A stretch of 64,000 nucleotides of DNA from Halobacillus naozhouensis. Lineage in GTDB: Bacteria > Bacillota > Bacilli > Bacillales > Halobacillaceae. The notes under the pieces are model-generated. The model saw only the letters and a program-made list of their open reading frames with translations, was not told the origin of the DNA and ran no database searches. Of this stretch, positions 43,979-52,505 are shown one piece after another; position 1 is the stretch's first letter; each line of letters starts with the position of its first letter. Made by a program: the position numbers and the translations under genes. Location: positions 1,984,001-2,048,000 of the forward strand of contig NZ_CP121671.1 in NCBI RefSeq assembly GCF_029714185.1. Reading direction: 5' to 3'.

Positions 43979-44005
43979 ACTAACGATCTGTTTCTGCATA
44001 CGATA
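43979..44005 (+). promoter_or_regulatory. SigK-type promoter of dpaAB
   Basis: -35 AC (43979-43980), 16-bp spacer, -10 CATACGATA (43997-44005), a full match to the SigK -10 pattern CATA-N3-TA. The B. subtilis spoVF operon is transcribed by SigK in the mother cell, so motif and gene function agree. Confidence 0.75.
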
Positions 44006-44042
44006 AAAGGAGATTACACCACTTATAAAGGAGACTTCCGGC

Positions 44043-44921
44043 ATGCTTACAGAATATCATGTAGCAGTCATAGGGGGCGATGCCCGACAAATTGAAATCA
44101 TAAGAAGATTAAATGAGTGGGGTGCACATGTTTATTTAGCCGGATTCGATCAATTGAACGGGAGCTATACCGAAGCGGTGGAACTTGAGTTTGACAGTGA
44201 TCAAGTCGAGAAGCTTGATGCTGTCATTCTTCCTGTTTCAGGTACAGATGAAAAGGGCTGTATAGATGGTATCTTTACGAATCGTTCGATCCCTTTGAAA
44301 GAAGGGTGGCTAAAGCGCACCCCGAAACATTGTCAAGTGTTTACAGGAATTACGAATGAAACTCTCAGCAAAATGGTTCATAACGCGAATCGAACACTGG
44401 TTCCGCTCATGGATCGAGATGATGTTGCCATTTATAACTCAATTCCAACAGTAGAGGGCACGATCATGATGGCCATCCAGCATACAGATGTTACGATTCA
44501 TAATTCACGGGTTTTGCTTATCGGTTTAGGAAGAGTAGGAGTGAGCTTAGCACGTACTTTTCATCAACTAGGGGCGAAGGTTAGCGTTGCTGTACGTTCT
44601 TCGAAGGATGCAGCACGCGTCTATGAAATGGGGTTGACTCCGCTCTATATTGAGTCACTGCCAGAACAGGACCTAGCGTTTGATTTAGTCCTCAATACCG
44701 TTCCTGCTCCTGTTCTCGATGCCAAGGTCATTAAAAAGCTGCCAACTCATGCTTTAATTCTGGATATTGCATCCAAACCTGGCGGAACAGATTTTCGTTA
44801 TGCAGAAAAACGAGGCGTAAAAGCGATATTAGTCCCAGGCCTGCCTGGAATAGTCGCCCCCAAAACTGCCGGCAGAATTATTGCCAATGTTATATCACAG
44901 CAGTTGAGAAAAAATAAATAG
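44043..44921 (+). CDS. dpaA: Dipicolinate synthase subunit A (SpoVFA)
   Basis: Oxidises dihydrodipicolinate (or its hydrate) to dipicolinic acid, loaded into the spore core with calcium. The N-terminal HVAVIGGDARQIEIIRRL and the central Rossmann NAD(P)-binding motif LLIGLGRVGVSLARTF (about residues 158-173) are visible, with a C-terminal ILDIASKPGGTDFRYAEKRG (in part). AAAGGAGACTTCCGGC precedes the ATG. It forms a two-gene unit with dpaB under a SigK promoter. Presence marks the organism as an endospore former. Confidence 0.96.
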   Translation: MLTEYHVAVIGGDARQIEIIRRLNEWGAHVYLAGFDQLNGSYTEAVELEFDSDQVEKLDAVILPVSGTDEKGCIDGIFTNRSIPLKEGWLKRTPKHCQVFTGITNETLSKMVHNANRTLVPLMDRDDVAIYNSIPTVEGTIMMAIQHTDVTIHNSRVLLIGLGRVGVSLARTFHQLGAKVSVAVRSSKDAARVYEMGLTPLYIESLPEQDLAFDLVLNTVPAPVLDAKVIKKLPTHALILDIASKPGGTDFRYAEKRGVKAILVPGLPGIVAPKTAGRIIANVISQQLRKNK

Positions 44922-44936
44922 AAAGGTGGATAACGA

Positions 44937-45533
44937 ATGGTTCAATTAAAAGGTAAAAGAATAGGATTTGGATTAACAGGGTCACATTGCACGTATCATG
45001 AAGTGTTCCCTGTTCTCCAGCAGCTCATGGATCTCGGCGCAGATGTTATTCCCATCTTATCTCATACGGTTCAAAAAACGGATACAAAGTTTGGAGAAGC
45101 GGCTGAACATCTGAAGACAATCGAGTCGATCACAGGCAAAGAAGCGATTATGACGATTCCTGATGCGGAACCTTTAGGCCCCAAAATGCCGCTTGATTGT
45201 ATGGTCATCGCTCCTATGACAGGAAATTCCACGAGTAAGTTTGCCAATGCCCTTACGGATTCACCGGTCTTAATGGCTGCAAAAGCAACATTGCGAAACG
45301 AGAGCCCGGTCGTTCTCGCTATTTCCACAAACGATGCGTTAGGATTAAATGGGGTTAACATCATGAGGTTGATGGCGACTAAAAATATTTATTTTGTACC
45401 TTTAGGGCAAGACCATCCTTATAAAAAACCAAACTCTCTCGTAGCAGATATGACATTGATTCCAGAGACCATTGAAGCAGCTATTTCTGGTAAACAGCGC
45501 CAGCCGGTATTGATTGAAAGATACTCGGAGTAA
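44937..45533 (+). CDS. dpaB: Dipicolinate synthase subunit B (SpoVFB)
   Basis: Flavoprotein-fold subunit (198 residues) acting with DpaA. It begins with a GKRIGFGLTGSHCTYHEVFP segment and contains VIAPMTGNSTSKFANALTDSP, typical of flavin-binding decarboxylase-like folds, and LAISTNDALGLNGVNI. GAAAGGTGGATAACGA precedes the ATG. No terminator is obvious before asd, but asd has its own promoter 9 bp after the stop. Confidence 0.95.
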   Translation: MVQLKGKRIGFGLTGSHCTYHEVFPVLQQLMDLGADVIPILSHTVQKTDTKFGEAAEHLKTIESITGKEAIMTIPDAEPLGPKMPLDCMVIAPMTGNSTSKFANALTDSPVLMAAKATLRNESPVVLAISTNDALGLNGVNIMRLMATKNIYFVPLGQDHPYKKPNSLVADMTLIPETIEAAISGKQRQPVLIERYSE

Positions 45534-45541
45534 TTCTCTTT

Positions 45542-45570
45542 TTGATAACAGATGCGACAAGAAGTATGAT
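45542..45570 (+). promoter_or_regulatory. SigA-type promoter of asd-dapG-dapA
   Basis: -35 TTGATA (45542-45547), 17-bp spacer, -10 TATGAT (45565-45570). A transcript from here would start near 45577, which rules out long upstream starts for asd and lets the lysine pathway genes be expressed in growing cells apart from SigK. Confidence 0.7.
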
Positions 45571-45638
45571 AAAATAACACAATAGTGGCTCACGCAGCAA
45601 AAATATATGAAGATTTAATTGAGAAAGGGGATCTGGTT

Positions 45639-46685
45639 ATGAGTCAAACAAACACGTATAATATCGCAGTAGTAGGTGCAACTGGTGCTGTCGGACAAAA
45701 AATGTTGGAAACACTCGAAGATCGAAACTTTCCTATCAAAGAATTGAAATTATTGTCATCCAGCCGCTCAGCTGGCAAGAAAATGATGTATAAAGGAACA
45801 GAATATACGTTGGAGGAGGCAACACCCGAGAGCTTCGACGACGTCGATATTGCTCTGTTTTCAGCAGGGGGGTCGGTCTCTAAAAAGCTGGCTCCTGAGG
45901 CTGTAAAACGCGGAGCGCTAGTCATTGATAATACAAGTGCTTACCGTATGGATGAAAGTGTGCCGCTCGTTGTACCAGAAGTCAATGAAGAGGATATTAA
46001 AAATCACAATGGCATTATTGCCAACCCAAATTGTTCAACTATTCAAATGGTTGCAGCCCTCGAGCCAATTAAGCAGAACCTAGGTATGAAGCGTGTCATT
46101 GTTTCTACGTACCAGGCTGTTTCCGGTGCTGGTAATGAGGCAGCGGAGGAACTTCGTGAGCAATCACAGGCTTTCTTAAATGGAGAAGAATTAGAAGCTA
46201 GCATTCTACCAGTTAGTGGTGATGAGAAGCACTTCCCAATTGCTTTTAATGCGCTGCCGCAGATTGATAAATTTCAAGAAAACGGGTATACCTTTGAAGA
46301 AATGAAAATGATTAATGAAACGAAGAAAATCATGCATCATTCTGCCCTTCATATCTCAGCTACTTGTGTTCGTTTGCCGTTTTTCACTTCACATGCAGAG
46401 AGTGTTTATGTTGAAGTAGAAAAGGATGACGTTTCCGTTCAACAATTGAAAGAGCTTGTAGGCAGCGCACCTGGAATCGTTCTTGAGGATGACCCAGCTG
46501 TTCAATCCTACCCAACACCATTGAGTGCTGCTGGGAAACGCGATGTATTTGTAGGCCGTATACGTAAAGATCTCGACCATAAGAATGGATTTCATCTTTG
46601 GGTAGTTTCTGATAATCTATTAAAGGGAGCTGCCTGGAATTCAGTTCAAATTGCAGAACGAGTCGTCGCCAATCAATGGCTGTAA
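45639..46685 (+). CDS. asd: Aspartate-semialdehyde dehydrogenase
   Basis: NADPH-dependent reduction of aspartyl phosphate to aspartate semialdehyde, entry to lysine/DAP, threonine and methionine synthesis. N-terminal VVGATGAVGQKMLETL; catalytic Cys in NPNCSTIQMVAAL (about C131); catalytic His region SALHISATCVRLPF is typical. ATG 45639 follows AAAGGGGAT; the in-frame GTG at 45585 lies only about 8 nt from the predicted transcript start. dapG follows after 24 bp. Confidence 0.96.
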   Translation: MSQTNTYNIAVVGATGAVGQKMLETLEDRNFPIKELKLLSSSRSAGKKMMYKGTEYTLEEATPESFDDVDIALFSAGGSVSKKLAPEAVKRGALVIDNTSAYRMDESVPLVVPEVNEEDIKNHNGIIANPNCSTIQMVAALEPIKQNLGMKRVIVSTYQAVSGAGNEAAEELREQSQAFLNGEELEASILPVSGDEKHFPIAFNALPQIDKFQENGYTFEEMKMINETKKIMHHSALHISATCVRLPFFTSHAESVYVEVEKDDVSVQQLKELVGSAPGIVLEDDPAVQSYPTPLSAAGKRDVFVGRIRKDLDHKNGFHLWVVSDNLLKGAAWNSVQIAERVVANQWL

Positions 46686-46709
46686 ATCTAATAGGTTGAG
46701 GTGTGTACA

Positions 46710-47927
46710 TTGAAATTACTCGTGCAAAAATTTGGGGGAACCTCTGTCCGTGACCAGGAAAGCAGATCACGGGCGATCTCTCATATTAAAAATGCTCTAA
46801 ATGAAGGATACAAAGTCGTCGTTACCGTTTCCGCAATGGGACGTAAAGGCGAGCCGTATGCCACAGATACATTACTGGATCTAATCCAATTTCCCGAATC
46901 AAATGTATCAGATCGAGAACAAGATCTGATTATGTCTTGCGGAGAAACCATATCATCAGTGGTTTTTTCAAACGAATTAGCGCTGGAAGGGGTATCTGCT
47001 GCTGCTATAACAGGTGCTCAGGCTGGTTTTTTAACAACGGATGATTTTACACGGGCAAAAATATTACGCATGGACCCAACTCGCATTTTAGCGGAACTAG
47101 AAAAGAATGATGTTGTAGTTGTTGCTGGATTTCAGGGCAAGACGGAGTCTGGTGATACGACAACGATAGGCCGTGGAGGCAGTGATACGAGTGCTGCTGC
47201 TTTAGGTGCGGCTTTAAATGCGGATTACATTGATATTTTTACAGATGTTGAAGGGATTATGACAGCAGACCCGAGACTGGTAGAGTCAGCACGGGCTCTT
47301 CATGTAGTTACGTATAATGAAATTTGTAATCTTGCTTATCAGGGGGCAAAAGTGATTCACCCGCGTGCGGTTGAAATCGCCATGCATGCGAAGGTACCTA
47401 TCCGAGTTCGGTCGACTTATTCAGACTCAACCGGCACATTAGTGGCTGCTTCAAAAGAAGGGGAAGCAGGTAATGATTTGCCTGATCGACTTGTAACAGG
47501 GATCGCTCATATGTCCGGATTAACGCAAATTAAAGTTCAATCAAAAGAGGATCCGTCGAAGCTTCAATCCGAGGTATTTAAATCCATGGCTGAAGCGAAT
47601 ATTTCTGTTGATTTTATTAACATTTCACCAAGTGGGGTAACCTATACAATTGATGGAATGTTTACGGAAAGAGCAGTCGGTATCCTGAATGATCTCGGTT
47701 ATGAGCCAGAAATTAAAGAAGGCTGTGCAAAAGTATCGACAGTTGGAGCTGGTATTACGGGTGTTCCCGGGGTTACAGCTCAGATTGTACAAACGCTGAT
47801 TGAGCGTGGTGTACAGATTTTGCAGTCAGCCGATTCCCATACCACAATTTGGGTTCTGATCAAGGAAGAGGATTTGATTGATGCGGTCAATGCCCTCCAC
47901 GATATCTTTCAATTGAATATAGAATAA
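46710..47927 (+). CDS. dapG: Aspartokinase I (DapG)
   Basis: Phosphorylates aspartate; the DapG isozyme of Bacillus is inhibited by diaminopimelate. KLLVQKFGGTSV at the start, GRGGSDTSAAALGAALNADY in the kinase domain, and two ACT domains at the C-terminus (about residues 255-405). The unfused 405-residue architecture and the asd-dapG-dapA context support DapG rather than LysC. The TTG at 46710 has GAGGTG 6 nt upstream; the GTG at 46701 lies in that site. Confidence 0.94.
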   Translation: MKLLVQKFGGTSVRDQESRSRAISHIKNALNEGYKVVVTVSAMGRKGEPYATDTLLDLIQFPESNVSDREQDLIMSCGETISSVVFSNELALEGVSAAAITGAQAGFLTTDDFTRAKILRMDPTRILAELEKNDVVVVAGFQGKTESGDTTTIGRGGSDTSAAALGAALNADYIDIFTDVEGIMTADPRLVESARALHVVTYNEICNLAYQGAKVIHPRAVEIAMHAKVPIRVRSTYSDSTGTLVAASKEGEAGNDLPDRLVTGIAHMSGLTQIKVQSKEDPSKLQSEVFKSMAEANISVDFINISPSGVTYTIDGMFTERAVGILNDLGYEPEIKEGCAKVSTVGAGITGVPGVTAQIVQTLIERGVQILQSADSHTTIWVLIKEEDLIDAVNALHDIFQLNIE

Positions 47928-47945
47928 TGAAAGGGGATATAAGAC

Positions 47946-48815
47946 GTGGATTTTGGTAAAGTATTAACAGCCATGGTGACACCTTTTGATAACCATGGGA
48001 ACCTTGATCTTGTTAAAACGTCGACATTGGTAGAGTATTTAATAGATCATGGAACAGAAGGGTTAGTTGTGGCTGGAACAACCGGAGAATCACCAACACT
48101 TACTTCAGAAGAAAAAGTGGCTCTTTGGGAGCATGTAGTAACAGTAGTCAACGGCAGAATTCCGGTTATTGCAGGCAGCGGCAGCAATAATACGCAAGCT
48201 TCCATTGAACTCTCAAAGAAAGCTGAACAAACTGGAGTAGATGCCATAATGCTCGTTGCCCCTTATTACAATAAGCCGAATCAACGTGGTCTTTATGAAC
48301 ATTTTAAAACCATTGCTGAATCGATCACGAAGCCTGTCATGTTGTATAACGTGCCAGGACGGACAGCTGTCCGAATGAGTGCTGATACGGTCATTAGACT
48401 ATCGGAAGTTGACAATATCGTCTCGGTAAAAGAAGCGACAGGAGATCTGGATGCGGTAGCCGAGATTGTAGAGAAAACAGATGACTCGTTCTCACTGTAC
48501 AGTGGTGATGATAATTTGACTCTTCCGATTTATGCAGTAGGCGGAAATGGGATTGTTTCTGTATCCTCTCATGTAGTTGGTGAAGAATTACGTGAGATGC
48601 TCAGATTGTTTGATGCAGGGAAAGGCAAAGAAGCTGCTGCCCTTCACAGGCGAATTCTTCCTGTGTTAAAGGGAATGTTTAGCGCACCTTCACCGACTCC
48701 TGTTAAGACGGCTCTGCAAATGAAAGGGCTCGATACAGGAGGAGTCAGACTGCCGCTCGTTCCCCTCACTTCAGAAGAACGCCATACGATTCAACAATTG
48801 GTTGACACGATTTAA
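47946..48815 (+). CDS. dapA: 4-hydroxy-tetrahydrodipicolinate synthase
   Basis: Condenses pyruvate and aspartate semialdehyde. Schiff-base Lys in VSVKEATGDL (about K162), catalytic Tyr in LYNVPGRTAVR (about Y134), and the substrate-loop GTTGESPTL are all seen. It is 289 residues. Start GTG after AAAGGGGATATAAGAC. Its product is used both for DAP (cell wall) and for dipicolinate via DpaAB. A strong terminator follows. Confidence 0.97.
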   Translation: MDFGKVLTAMVTPFDNHGNLDLVKTSTLVEYLIDHGTEGLVVAGTTGESPTLTSEEKVALWEHVVTVVNGRIPVIAGSGSNNTQASIELSKKAEQTGVDAIMLVAPYYNKPNQRGLYEHFKTIAESITKPVMLYNVPGRTAVRMSADTVIRLSEVDNIVSVKEATGDLDAVAEIVEKTDDSFSLYSGDDNLTLPIYAVGGNGIVSVSSHVVGEELREMLRLFDAGKGKEAAALHRRILPVLKGMFSAPSPTPVKTALQMKGLDTGGVRLPLVPLTSEERHTIQQLVDTI

Positions 48816-48820
48816 TGGGA

Positions 48821-48852
48821 CAGCAGCGTATAAATAACGCTGCTGTTTTTTT
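48821..48852 (+). terminator. Rho-independent terminator after dapA
   Basis: CAGCAGCGT (48821-48829) pairs with ACGCTGCTG (48837-48845), followed by TTTTTTT. The repeat array starts directly after it. Confidence 0.93.
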
Positions 48853-49050
48853 GCCCCCGCAGGACGCAGGGGCGTTCGGCGTTGAAACATGCCCTACACG
48901 ATGTAAGGTTGTTCGATGTTGGCATAGACCCTACACGACGTAGGTTCGTTCGACGTTGGCACAGGACGTGCCGAACTTAGTCGAACTTCCTTTTAATTCG
49001 GTTTTAATCGAACTTACTCTATCGTGACTTGTTCTTTCGCTTTTTCTTGT
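48853..49050. repeat. Tandem 37-38 bp hairpin modules plus tail (copy 2)
   Basis: Three units: 48854-48891, 48892-48928 and 48929-48966. Each has a short hairpin with a different stem (CCCC/GGGG, CCTACA/TGTA-A-GG, CCTAC/GTAGG) then a linker close to GTTCGACGTTGGCA. The tail after unit 3 folds as GTTCGAC/GTCGAAC around a perfect GGCAC-AGGAC-GTGCC and ends CTTAGTCGAACTTCCTTT, as at 32768-32831. TTTCGCTTTT near 49036 recalls the end of elements A and B. The 290-bp dapA-tepA gap holds nothing else. Confidence 0.8.
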
Positions 49051-49105
49051 ATGACGATTGATACTCTGTCTCATACTAAGAAAAAGTGTGAAAGGGGCAG
49101 GTAAG

Positions 49106-49825
49106 ATGAAAGACAAACAAGAAGAAAATGATCAGTCAAAGCAGCAATCATCGCTCGTAGATAAAATACAGCAGCTGGGCCAAAATAATGTTCCACAACC
49201 AGGTGACTCAAATATCCATGTTCTCCCGATTATTGGGCAAGTAGAAGGGCATGTCCAATTGCCGGCACAGAATAAAACGACCAAATATGAACATTTGATT
49301 CCACAGCTGATTGCTATCGAACAAAATCCTAAAATAGAGGGTCTCGTCGTGTTGTTAAACACAGTAGGCGGGGATGTTGAAGCGGGACTTGCGATATCAG
49401 AAATGATTGCTTCCTTGTCTAAGCCATCAGTCTCCATTGTCCTTGGAGGAGGTCATTCTATCGGTGTTCCGATTGCTGTAGCTTCAAACTATTCCTTTAT
49501 AGCTCCAACAGCTACTATGACGATTCATCCGATCAGACTAAATGGGTTGGTGATTGGTGTTCCACAGACATTTGAATACATGGATAAAATGCAGGACCGA
49601 GTGATTAATTTCGTAACTAATCATTCCGATATTGAAGAAGAGAAATTTAAAGAACTTATGTTTGCTAAAGGAAATTTGACACGTGATATCGGCACGAACG
49701 TTGTCGGACAGCAAGCTGTGGATTCTGGGTTAATTGATGATGTAGGCGGTGTCCATGAAGCAATGAGCAAGTTAAATGAACTCATTGATATTCAGAAAGG
49801 TAAACAAGAGCAGGTGATTCAATGA
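49106..49825 (+). CDS. tepA: Translocation-enhancing ClpP-like protease TepA
   Basis: ClpP-class serine protease homologue (YmfB). Catalytic Ser in GGGHSIGVPIAVAS (about residue 117) and His in TMTIHPIRLNG are present, with the VVLLNTVGGDVEAGLAI strand before. In B. subtilis TepA aids preprotein translocation and is linked to spore small acid-soluble proteins. An acidic 30-residue tail precedes the core. ATG 49106 follows AGGGGCAGGTAAG; the frame opens earlier at 49058 without a good site. It overlaps ylzJ by 4 bp. Confidence 0.9.
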   Translation: MKDKQEENDQSKQQSSLVDKIQQLGQNNVPQPGDSNIHVLPIIGQVEGHVQLPAQNKTTKYEHLIPQLIAIEQNPKIEGLVVLLNTVGGDVEAGLAISEMIASLSKPSVSIVLGGGHSIGVPIAVASNYSFIAPTATMTIHPIRLNGLVIGVPQTFEYMDKMQDRVINFVTNHSDIEEEKFKELMFAKGNLTRDIGTNVVGQQAVDSGLIDDVGGVHEAMSKLNELIDIQKGKQEQVIQ

Positions 49826-50028
49826 CCCTTTACACACCACTAAGCGAACATGATATTTTCCCACAGTCCTATAACGACGGGGAAATTGTATTCGAAAACT
49901 ATAGAAACTGCCAGGTGAAATGTCTCGATCAAGGGGATGGAAAAAAACAAATTATTCAATTACTATCAACCAACCCAGCAGATTACATGGACCCGACTTT
50001 ACAACCAGGACAATGGCTGGACTCGTAA
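49822..50028 (+). CDS. ylzJ: YlzJ-like small protein
   Basis: A 68-residue protein matching the YlzJ-like family by content and place: LYTPLSEHDIFP near the start, YRNCQVKC and a C-terminal DPTLQPGQWLDS. The start overlaps tepA (ATGA). Function unknown. No signal peptide or membrane segment is seen. Confidence 0.85.
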   Translation: MTLYTPLSEHDIFPQSYNDGEIVFENYRNCQVKCLDQGDGKKQIIQLLSTNPADYMDPTLQPGQWLDS

Positions 50029-50045
50029 CACGCTGCACCCTATGC

Positions 50046-50113
50046 TATAATAAAGGAAGATAGAACTGATTTTTGGATGTCGCTTACACTACTCCTTAGT
50101 AGCAGGCGACATC
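50046..50113 (+). promoter_or_regulatory. Extended -10 promoter and leader hairpin of the DNA translocase gene
   Basis: TATGC-TATAAT (50041-50051) is a perfect extended -10; no clear -35. The leader then holds a two-part hairpin: GATGTCGC (50076-50083) with GCGACATC (50106-50113), inside it CTACT-CCTT-AGTAG. TTGTTCTTTCC follows, too poor in T for a sure terminator. The hairpin ends about 23 nt before the GGAGGTGG Shine-Dalgarno. Confidence 0.5.
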
Positions 50114-50148
50114 TTGTTCTTTCCTAAGGTATAGGAGGTGGATCTTTT

Positions 50149-52434
50149 ATGGGGAAAAAAAGAAAAACGAAAGGTAAATCAAGAAAAAAACGATCAGCCC
50201 TCAAAGAACAACTCCAACTTGAGTTGATCGGTTTATTGTTTTTATTTATAGCGGTTTTCGGAAGTGGAGCTTCTATTATTAGCGATGGAGCCATCCCTGG
50301 AGGCCTTGAACATTTTTGGCAATTTATTTTTGGTGTGTGGTATTTTGCTGCCTCACTGTTTTTCTTAATAACAGGCATTTATTTAATGGTGAAACGAAAG
50401 TGGCCGCAACTTTTACATAAACGTATGATCGGTATCTATTTTATCTTCACCTCGCTGCTTCTATTTACACATGTAGAAACGTTAGCAGACGAGCTGCAAA
50501 ACGGAAGCGGGTCAGTATTCGGCTTGACGTGGGACCGCCTGACTGGAATGATGACAGGGGAATTCCCTGTTACTGCAATAGGCGGCGGTTTAACAGGTGC
50601 TTTTTTACTGCTGATTACCTATTACTTGTTTTCTTCAATTGGCGCCATTATCGTTTCCATTTTCTTGTTCCTTGTCGGGATTATGTTTGTAACGGAACGA
50701 TCGATTGGTGACCTATTAGCAAAAAGCTGGGAAAAGACGAAAGAGATTTATACAAATGCACGAGAACAGTCACAAACTAGACGGGATACAAAGAAATTGT
50801 CCGATCCTCAGCCGAAAAAGGAGACTGCCAGTACTGTCGATGTACTGGATGAACCTCGAGGGGATCTTGAGGAAGAGCACCCTGAACCTATTATTCAGGA
50901 TTTTACGGAACAGGCTTATCAAAAGCCGCAAAAGAGTGAGTCAACTCCTGACGAGGAAAAAGAGGACCAAGTCCTCGAAAAATCGGTCTCAACCGCTGAA
51001 CTTGAGAATCCTGACTACAAATTGCCTGGTATGGATTTATTAGATGAGCCGACCTCGAGCCCCCAGAGTCAGGGGAGATCACACATTCAAGCAACAGTCA
51101 GGAAACTTGAAAAAACCTTCCACAGCTTTGGTGTAAAGGCAAAGGTCACAAAAGTTCATGTCGGACCAGCTGTAACTAAATATGAGGTTTACCCTGATGT
51201 CGGGGTGAAGGTAAGCAAAATCGTCAATTTAAATGATGATCTTGCCCTAGCGCTCGCGGCAAAAGATATTCGTATTGAGGCACCGATTCCAGGTAAATCA
51301 GCCGTCGGTATTGAAGTTCCGAATACCGAAGTCTCCATGGTATCATTGCGGGAAGTGCTGGAAACAGGCAGAACCAAGCCAGATGCGAAGCTCAGCTTTG
51401 CCCTGGGCCGTGATATTTCTGGAGAAGCGGTTATGGCAGAGCTTAATAAAATGCCCCACTTGCTTGTAGCCGGGGCAACAGGAAGCGGGAAAAGTGTCTG
51501 TATTAATGGAATTATCACCAGTGTGCTTATGCGGGCGAAACCTCACGAAGTGAAGATGATGATGATTGACCCGAAGAAGGTTGAGCTCAATGTCTACAAT
51601 GGTATTCCTCATTTACTGGCACCTGTGGTGACGGATCCTAAGAAGGCTTCACGCGCGCTTATGAAAGTCGTTTCAGAAATGGAAAGAAGGTATGATCTGT
51701 TTTCAGATTCTGGAACGAGAAATATCGAAGGATATAACGAATATATCCGGAATCATAACAAAGAAAACGATGATGATCAGCCATTTTTACCGTACATTAT
51801 TGTACTCGTTGACGAGTTAGCCGACCTTATGATGGTTGCTTCAAATGATGTGGAAGATGCGATTACTCGATTAGCGCAGATGGCCAGAGCTGCCGGAATT
51901 CACTTAATCATTGCTACTCAGCGTCCTTCTGTCGATGTTATAACAGGGATAATCAAAGCCAATATTCCTTCGCGAATTGCTTTTAGCGTTTCTTCTCAAA
52001 CCGACTCGAGAACGATATTAGACTCAGGCGGTGCGGAGAAATTGCTCGGACGAGGTGATATGTTGTTCACCCCTGTTGGATCTGGGAAACCAACTCGTGT
52101 TCAGGGTGCGTTTTTATCAGATGAAGAAGTGGAACGCGTTGTCAACTTCTGTGTGGAACAGCAAAAAGCTCAATACCAGGAAGAGATGATTCCGGAAGAA
52201 GAAAGTGAAGTGAAACAGGAAGTTGATGATGATTTATACCCAGATGCTGTACAGATGGTCATTGAGATGCAAAGTGCCAGTGTTTCTATGATTCAGCGCC
52301 GTTTCAGGGTTGGCTACACGAGAGCTGCCCGTTTAATAGACGCAATGGAAGACAACGGAATTGTAGGACCATATGAAGGAAGTAAGCCGAGAAATGTTCT
52401 TGTCTCGGAAATGAAAGAAGAACAATCCAGCTAA
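50149..52434 (+). CDS. spoIIIE: DNA translocase FtsK/SpoIIIE
   Basis: Septal DNA pump; SpoIIIE moves the chromosome into the forespore. A basic N-tail, four transmembrane helices (about residues 22-185), an acidic variable linker (about 205-310), then the motor: Walker A GATGSGKSVC (about 442), Walker B IIVLVDELADLMM, IATQRPSVDVITG. A gamma winged helix (MIQRRFRVGYTRAARLIDAME, quoted in part) closes it at about 690-755. Neighbours tepA, ylzJ and ymfC match B. subtilis spoIIIE rather than sftA. Confidence 0.94.
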   Translation: MGKKRKTKGKSRKKRSALKEQLQLELIGLLFLFIAVFGSGASIISDGAIPGGLEHFWQFIFGVWYFAASLFFLITGIYLMVKRKWPQLLHKRMIGIYFIFTSLLLFTHVETLADELQNGSGSVFGLTWDRLTGMMTGEFPVTAIGGGLTGAFLLLITYYLFSSIGAIIVSIFLFLVGIMFVTERSIGDLLAKSWEKTKEIYTNAREQSQTRRDTKKLSDPQPKKETASTVDVLDEPRGDLEEEHPEPIIQDFTEQAYQKPQKSESTPDEEKEDQVLEKSVSTAELENPDYKLPGMDLLDEPTSSPQSQGRSHIQATVRKLEKTFHSFGVKAKVTKVHVGPAVTKYEVYPDVGVKVSKIVNLNDDLALALAAKDIRIEAPIPGKSAVGIEVPNTEVSMVSLREVLETGRTKPDAKLSFALGRDISGEAVMAELNKMPHLLVAGATGSGKSVCINGIITSVLMRAKPHEVKMMMIDPKKVELNVYNGIPHLLAPVVTDPKKASRALMKVVSEMERRYDLFSDSGTRNIEGYNEYIRNHNKENDDDQPFLPYIIVLVDELADLMMVASNDVEDAITRLAQMARAAGIHLIIATQRPSVDVITGIIKANIPSRIAFSVSSQTDSRTILDSGGAEKLLGRGDMLFTPVGSGKPTRVQGAFLSDEEVERVVNFCVEQQKAQYQEEMIPEEESEVKQEVDDDLYPDAVQMVIEMQSASVSMIQRRFRVGYTRAARLIDAMEDNGIVGPYEGSKPRNVLVSEMKEEQSS

Positions 52435-52462
52435 ACTGTCGTACTCGTACGGCAGTTTTTTT
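52434..52462 (+). terminator. Rho-independent terminator after spoIIIE
   Basis: AACTGTCGTAC (52434-52444) pairs with GTACGGCAGTT (52447-52457) with one G-U pair and a 2-nt turn, followed by a T-run. Confidence 0.88.
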
Positions 52463-52474
52463 ATGGGCGATAGA

Positions 52475-52505
52475 TTAATTAGAAAAATTGAAACATTCTA
52501 ATTAA
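52475..52505. promoter_or_regulatory. Perfect 10-bp inverted repeat upstream of the GntR gene
   Basis: TTAATTAGAA (52475-52484) and TTCTAATTAA (52496-52505) flank an 11-bp AT-rich spacer. It could be an operator for the adjacent regulator or another factor. It is too AT-rich and lacks a T-run for a terminator. Confidence 0.35.

Noticed and set aside
45585..45638. Longer asd product starting at GTG 45585
   Set aside because: The start is only about 8 nt from the predicted transcript start and lacks a Shine-Dalgarno; the conserved protein begins after ATG 45639.
1928..46712. Several TTG start codons (fliL, fliM, cheA, rseP, polC, nusA, dapG)
   Set aside because: TTG starts are common in Bacillus-type genomes when a strong Shine-Dalgarno is present, so this is not remarkable.
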